This document shows positions 60,912 through 64,000 of a stretch of DNA of 64,000 bases, piece by piece. A model generated the notes under the pieces. It searched no databases. It had not been told where the DNA came from and saw only the letters and a list, made by a program, of their open reading frames with translations. Source of the DNA: Acidobacteriota bacterium (GTDB lineage Bacteria; Acidobacteriota; UBA6911); NCBI GenBank assembly GCA_012719455.1, contig JAAYAJ010000007.1:1-64000 (forward strand), in the 5' to 3' direction. The position numbers and the translations under genes are program-made. Within the stretch, counting starts at the first letter, position 1. Each line of letters starts with the position of its first letter.

Positions 60912-63638
60912 ATGAAAGGAATCCGATACGGGATTGCGATCGCAGCCATCGGATTTCTGCTGGTCCCGCTTGGACTGCCGCAGTCGAGGCGCAGCAGCCG
61001 GCGTGCGGCACCGGAGCCCCGTGCCCCTTTCCTGCTCGAGTCCATTTCGTACGAGGAGGCGGCGCCGGGGACGCGGGTGGTGCTGAAAAACGGGATGACG
61101 GTCCTGGTCCACGAAACCCGGACCGCGCAGCTGATTTCGGCGCAGGCCTACGTGGCGCGCGTCGGCGCCCTGGCCGATGACGACGCCTTGGCGGAACTGG
61201 TCGGGGCGCTGGTGTGTCGCGGGGGGACGCCGGGGAGAGCGGGGACCTTCCGGCAGCGGGTCCAGGCCCTGGGCGGCGTTTTCTCCCGGCGCACCGACCC
61301 GGAACATAACCTCCTGGAAATCACCGCCCCCGCGGAACGCTGGAGCCAGGTACTGCGACTACAAGCTGAAGCGCTGCAACGCCCCTCCTTCGATCCGGAG
61401 GTGGTGCAAAGCGAATCCCTTCTCCTTGCCGCAGAGGCGCGGGCACGGCTGGCTCCCCCGGAGGCAGCCGCGCGAGCGGCCCTTTTCGAGGAAGGATCGG
61501 GCCGACAGGCACCGTGGCGCGACGGGAAACCGGGTGACCCGGACAAAGCGCGGGCGGCCTTTACCGCGGCCTACACCCCTGCGGCCATGACCCTGGTGGT
61601 TGCCGGGGACATCCGTTCGAGCGATATCCTCAATGAAATTGTCCGTCTTTACGACATGGCCCCGGGACGGGCGATCAGAACGCCCGGTCGTCCGGCGGGG
61701 AAGCGGCCGGGTTTCCGCTATCGCTCTCTTAGGTGGGAGGGCCCACCGGCGAAGATCGTGTTCGGTTTCCGGACGCCGCCGGAGGGGGGGGGAGATTTCG
61801 CCGCCACGGAGGTTCTGGCGGCCCTGCTGGGGGGAGGGCGCAGTTCGTTGCTCGCGGTTGGTTGGGGGGAGCGCGAAGGGCTGCTGCTGAACACCCGCGC
61901 CATGGTTGCACCCAATCAGGGCATGCTGCTTCTGGAGGCGGAAACGGACGAGGCGGACGTCGATCGCGCTGAACTGGCGGTCATGACCGAAATCGAGCGG
62001 ATCAAGGAAAGGGATCCCGAACGGGCGGAGATGGAGCGCGCGCTCGGCTGGCTGGAAGGGGCCTACTGGCGGGCGTTCGAGACGGTCGGCGGCCGGGCCG
62101 CACTGCTTGCCCGCTGCGAGTTTTCCGGGAATTGGAAAAGGATGCGGTCCTATCCATCCGAGTGGCGCCGGGTCAAGGCGGGCGAGGTACGGCAGGCAGC
62201 CGCCCGTCACCTGCGCCTGGACAATGCCATCCTGGTGGAGTGTCTTCCGGAATCCTCCGAGCGGCGGCCGGTCACGGCCGCCGTGGTGAGAAAGACGCTG
62301 GAGGGGTTGCTGCCGGAGGCGGTGGCGGAAGCCGGTCGGAGGGGGGAGAAGGAAGTGGTCTATGCCGTAACCCTCCCGGAGGGCGGGGGGAGGTTCGAGC
62401 CGAGCGAAGTCCAATACCCACTGCGCACGGCTTCGATCCTGCGCGGCCCCGACCTGTATATCCAGGAGGACCATTCTACCCCCGTTATCGACCTGGGGCT
62501 GTTCTTCCCGGGGGGGAGAGGGACGGAAACGTCCACGAACGCCGGGATCACGGCCCTGATGCTGGAGACGATGATCCCCCCCGCCGTGCTGCGCCAGGTG
62601 GAAATCCTGGGGGGGGCGGTCGAGAGCGTGGCGGGGGATGATTTTTTCGGCTTTTTTCTCTCCGTCCCTTCCGCCAATTTCGCGGCCGCCTTCGAGCCGC
62701 TTTCGCGGGCGATCCGCAACCCTGGGTTTGTTCCGGAGACGGTCGAATGGGGAAAGCGTGTGCGGTCGGCCGAAATCGCACGGCGGAAGGACTCCCGGGA
62801 GGCCCGGACACGGGGGATTGAGGGAGTTCTTTTTCCCGATTCCCTCCACGCTCCGACCATGGACGAGGAGGCCTCGGCCCTCCCCGCGTTGACGGCCGAG
62901 GCGCTCGAACTTTGGCACCGGGAGACGGTGCGCGGACATAAGCCGATCGTAGCCGCCGTCGGGGACATGACCGGGACCGCCCTGGCCGCCCACTTCGTGA
63001 AGGATTTCAGCGGCTCCCGCATGCGGGAGGTCGGGCGCCGGGGGGAATTCGCCAAGCCCCGTGAAAAAGGGATCGCGCTCGAGGCGCGCTCGGCTCGGCC
63101 CGGGACGATGCTCCTGGTCGGGTACCCGGCGCCCCCCGAAGAAGACGAGGACCTCTACGCGCTCCGTGTGCTCGAGGGATACCTGGGGGGGATGGGGAGG
63201 CTCGGGCAGGAGCTGCGGGACCGCCTTGGGATAGCCTGGCATGCCGATTTCATCTTCCGGCCGCGCCTGCCGGGCGGGAGTGCGGTCGCCTTCGCCCTCA
63301 TGGGAGACGGGGATGGGGAGGCGGCGCGTGCGGCGATGCAGGCGGAACTGGACGCCGCCGGGCGGCGCCCGCCGGGTGCGCACGATTTGCGGGCCGCCGA
63401 GGCGGCGGCCGTGGGGATGCACCGCATCCGCCGGCAGGAGCGACGCGACAGGATAATGGAGATGGTGCGACACTTCATGGCCGGGAAGGGGATGGACGAG
63501 TACCGGGAGTTTGAACGGAACCTCCAAGGAGTGACCGAGGAGGATTTCGCAGCGGCGGCGGCGCGGATCCTCCGTCCGGAAAAGGGGGTCGTGCTGAAGA
63601 TCCGGGGGGCCTCGGGCCCGCAGGGGGCGCGAAGATGA
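60912..63638 (+). CDS. Exported M16 peptidase homologue without the zinc motif
   Basis: The 908-residue protein has a signal peptide (GIAIAAIGFLLVPLGLPQ) and two M16-type halves. The first begins VLKNGMTVLVHETRTAQ and retains the AYTPAAMTLVVAGDI strand. Where active M16 enzymes have HxxEH, this protein reads ALAELVGALV, and the second half (LFFPGGRGTETSTNAGITA) lacks it too. It is therefore probably a non-catalytic partner or chaperone-like subunit. Active M16 pairs often combine one active and one inactive chain, but no active partner is in the window. The ATG at 60912 begins the signal peptide; the upstream frame overlaps the BNR gene. Confidence 0.82.
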   Translation: MKGIRYGIAIAAIGFLLVPLGLPQSRRSSRRAAPEPRAPFLLESISYEEAAPGTRVVLKNGMTVLVHETRTAQLISAQAYVARVGALADDDALAELVGALVCRGGTPGRAGTFRQRVQALGGVFSRRTDPEHNLLEITAPAERWSQVLRLQAEALQRPSFDPEVVQSESLLLAAEARARLAPPEAAARAALFEEGSGRQAPWRDGKPGDPDKARAAFTAAYTPAAMTLVVAGDIRSSDILNEIVRLYDMAPGRAIRTPGRPAGKRPGFRYRSLRWEGPPAKIVFGFRTPPEGGGDFAATEVLAALLGGGRSSLLAVGWGEREGLLLNTRAMVAPNQGMLLLEAETDEADVDRAELAVMTEIERIKERDPERAEMERALGWLEGAYWRAFETVGGRAALLARCEFSGNWKRMRSYPSEWRRVKAGEVRQAAARHLRLDNAILVECLPESSERRPVTAAVVRKTLEGLLPEAVAEAGRRGEKEVVYAVTLPEGGGRFEPSEVQYPLRTASILRGPDLYIQEDHSTPVIDLGLFFPGGRGTETSTNAGITALMLETMIPPAVLRQVEILGGAVESVAGDDFFGFFLSVPSANFAAAFEPLSRAIRNPGFVPETVEWGKRVRSAEIARRKDSREARTRGIEGVLFPDSLHAPTMDEEASALPALTAEALELWHRETVRGHKPIVAAVGDMTGTALAAHFVKDFSGSRMREVGRRGEFAKPREKGIALEARSARPGTMLLVGYPAPPEEDEDLYALRVLEGYLGGMGRLGQELRDRLGIAWHADFIFRPRLPGGSAVAFALMGDGDGEAARAAMQAELDAAGRRPPGAHDLRAAEAAAVGMHRIRRQERRDRIMEMVRHFMAGKGMDEYREFERNLQGVTEEDFAAAAARILRPEKGVVLKIRGASGPQGARR

Positions 63639-63792
63639 CAAAGGCGCCGGGGTCCCGGACGGGGCGCCGCAGCCGCGCGGCGAAGGCAGGGCTGGTCCTG
63701 GGGGAGGAATGGCTTGACGCCGCTGCGGTGTGCGCACTACTCTGGGTTTCGACATCTGCGGCTTCAGCCGCCATAAAACAAAGGGGTGCCTC

Positions 63793-64000
63793 ATGTCCAT
63801 CGCCGACCGGAAGGAGGCCGCATCCGGCCCCGATCCGCAATCCATGATCACGCTGGTGGAAGCATTTCCGGATCACATCGCCGCATCCGCCCGGACTACG
63901 GCGGGTATCGACCTGCCATCGGCCGCGCGGCCCGAGGCGGTGATCGTCAGCGGGCTCGGTGGATCGGCCATCGCCGGCGACCTTGCGCTGGCCATCGCCG
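63793..64000 (+). CDS. Bifunctional phosphoglucose/phosphomannose isomerase (5' part only)
   Basis: Only the first 69 codons are in the window. The sequence MSIADRKEAASGPD...VIVSGLGGSAIAGDLAL contains the start of a SIS domain, and GLGGSAIAGDL matches the phosphate-binding loop of the bifunctional PGI/PMI family found in archaea and some bacteria. It would interconvert glucose-6-, mannose-6- and fructose-6-phosphate. No strong ribosome binding site is visible (GGGGTGCC upstream). Confidence 0.7.
   Translation, partial: MSIADRKEAASGPDPQSMITLVEAFPDHIAASARTTAGIDLPSAARPEAVIVSGLGGSAIAGDLALAIA

Noticed and set aside
63635..63847. 70-codon plus-strand frame starting in the M16 stop codon (ATGA overlap)
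   Set aside because: No ribosome binding site or family resemblance, and it overlaps the better-supported isomerase start at 63793.

Overview
The window looks like a chromosomal segment of a GC-rich, Gram-negative bacterium. Lipid A/Kdo genes (MsbA, KdsA, KdsD), an OmpA-type envelope protein with PKD-like repeats, BNR-repeat and M16-like secreted proteins, tannase-family esterases and a Gly/Pro/Arg-rich protein tail together suggest Acidobacteriota. That assignment is an inference from gene style, not a measured placement. A glycyl radical enzyme and several radical SAM proteins point to anaerobic or facultative growth. No insertion sequence, CRISPR array, rRNA or phage module was seen.

Layout. 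1-9.4 kb: a partial low-complexity protein, an MsbA-like flippase, then a tight housekeeping run yicC-gmk-rpoZ-coaBC-era-UDG-priA with several ATGA stop/start overlaps; a perfect hairpin spans the priA stop codon. 9.5-10.5 kb: two small membrane proteins on the minus strand. 10.8-14.5 kb: a compact operon of two different D-Ala-D-Ala-ligase-like ATP-grasp enzymes, a GNAT acetyltransferase and a lysine 2,3-aminomutase-like radical SAM enzyme with its lysine-binding residues intact; this is the best candidate for an undescribed pathway (a beta-lysine-containing amide or peptide). 14.7-18.1 kb: pyrG-kdsA-kdsD. 18.3-19.9 kb: an exported esterase, a gene-poor stretch and tRNA-Gly(CCC).

20.0-25.2 kb (minus strand): a sugar operon of sucrose phosphorylase, FHS-type MFS transporter, ceramidase-like exported protein and PfkB sugar kinase. 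Phosphorolysis of sucrose would yield glucose-1-phosphate and fructose, and the kinase could take the fructose. Its promoter faces that of a tannase-family gene, with a LacI-operator-like palindrome between them. 25.6-39.5 kb: a long series of exported or lipid-anchored esterases and accessory proteins (two tannase/feruloyl-esterase homologues, type-B carboxylesterase, SGNH lipoprotein, dienelactone hydrolase, cupin, DUF3237-like and SnoaL/DUF8021-like proteins, a Tat-exported sugar-isomerase-like protein, a MATE exporter), reading like a plant-ester or phenolic degradation region.

39.5-46.7 kb (minus strand): a glycyl radical enzyme with its activase and a SPASM radical SAM maturase, then a lone molybdopterin-binding hydroxylase subunit. 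46.9-52.9 kb: an AT-richer block (cation-chloride-cotransporter-like permease, SLC13 permease, GNAT-nitrilase fusion); the last two genes carry Bacteroidota-style translation and promoter signals, so this is a likely horizontal acquisition (or an assembly join). 53.1-64 kb: GC-rich again, with an MFS transporter, AI-2E-family permease, SDR oxidoreductase, tRNA-Asp with promoter and terminator, the OmpA/PKD protein, a BNR-repeat protein, an M16 homologue lacking the zinc-binding motif, and the start of a phosphoglucose/phosphomannose isomerase cut by the window edge.
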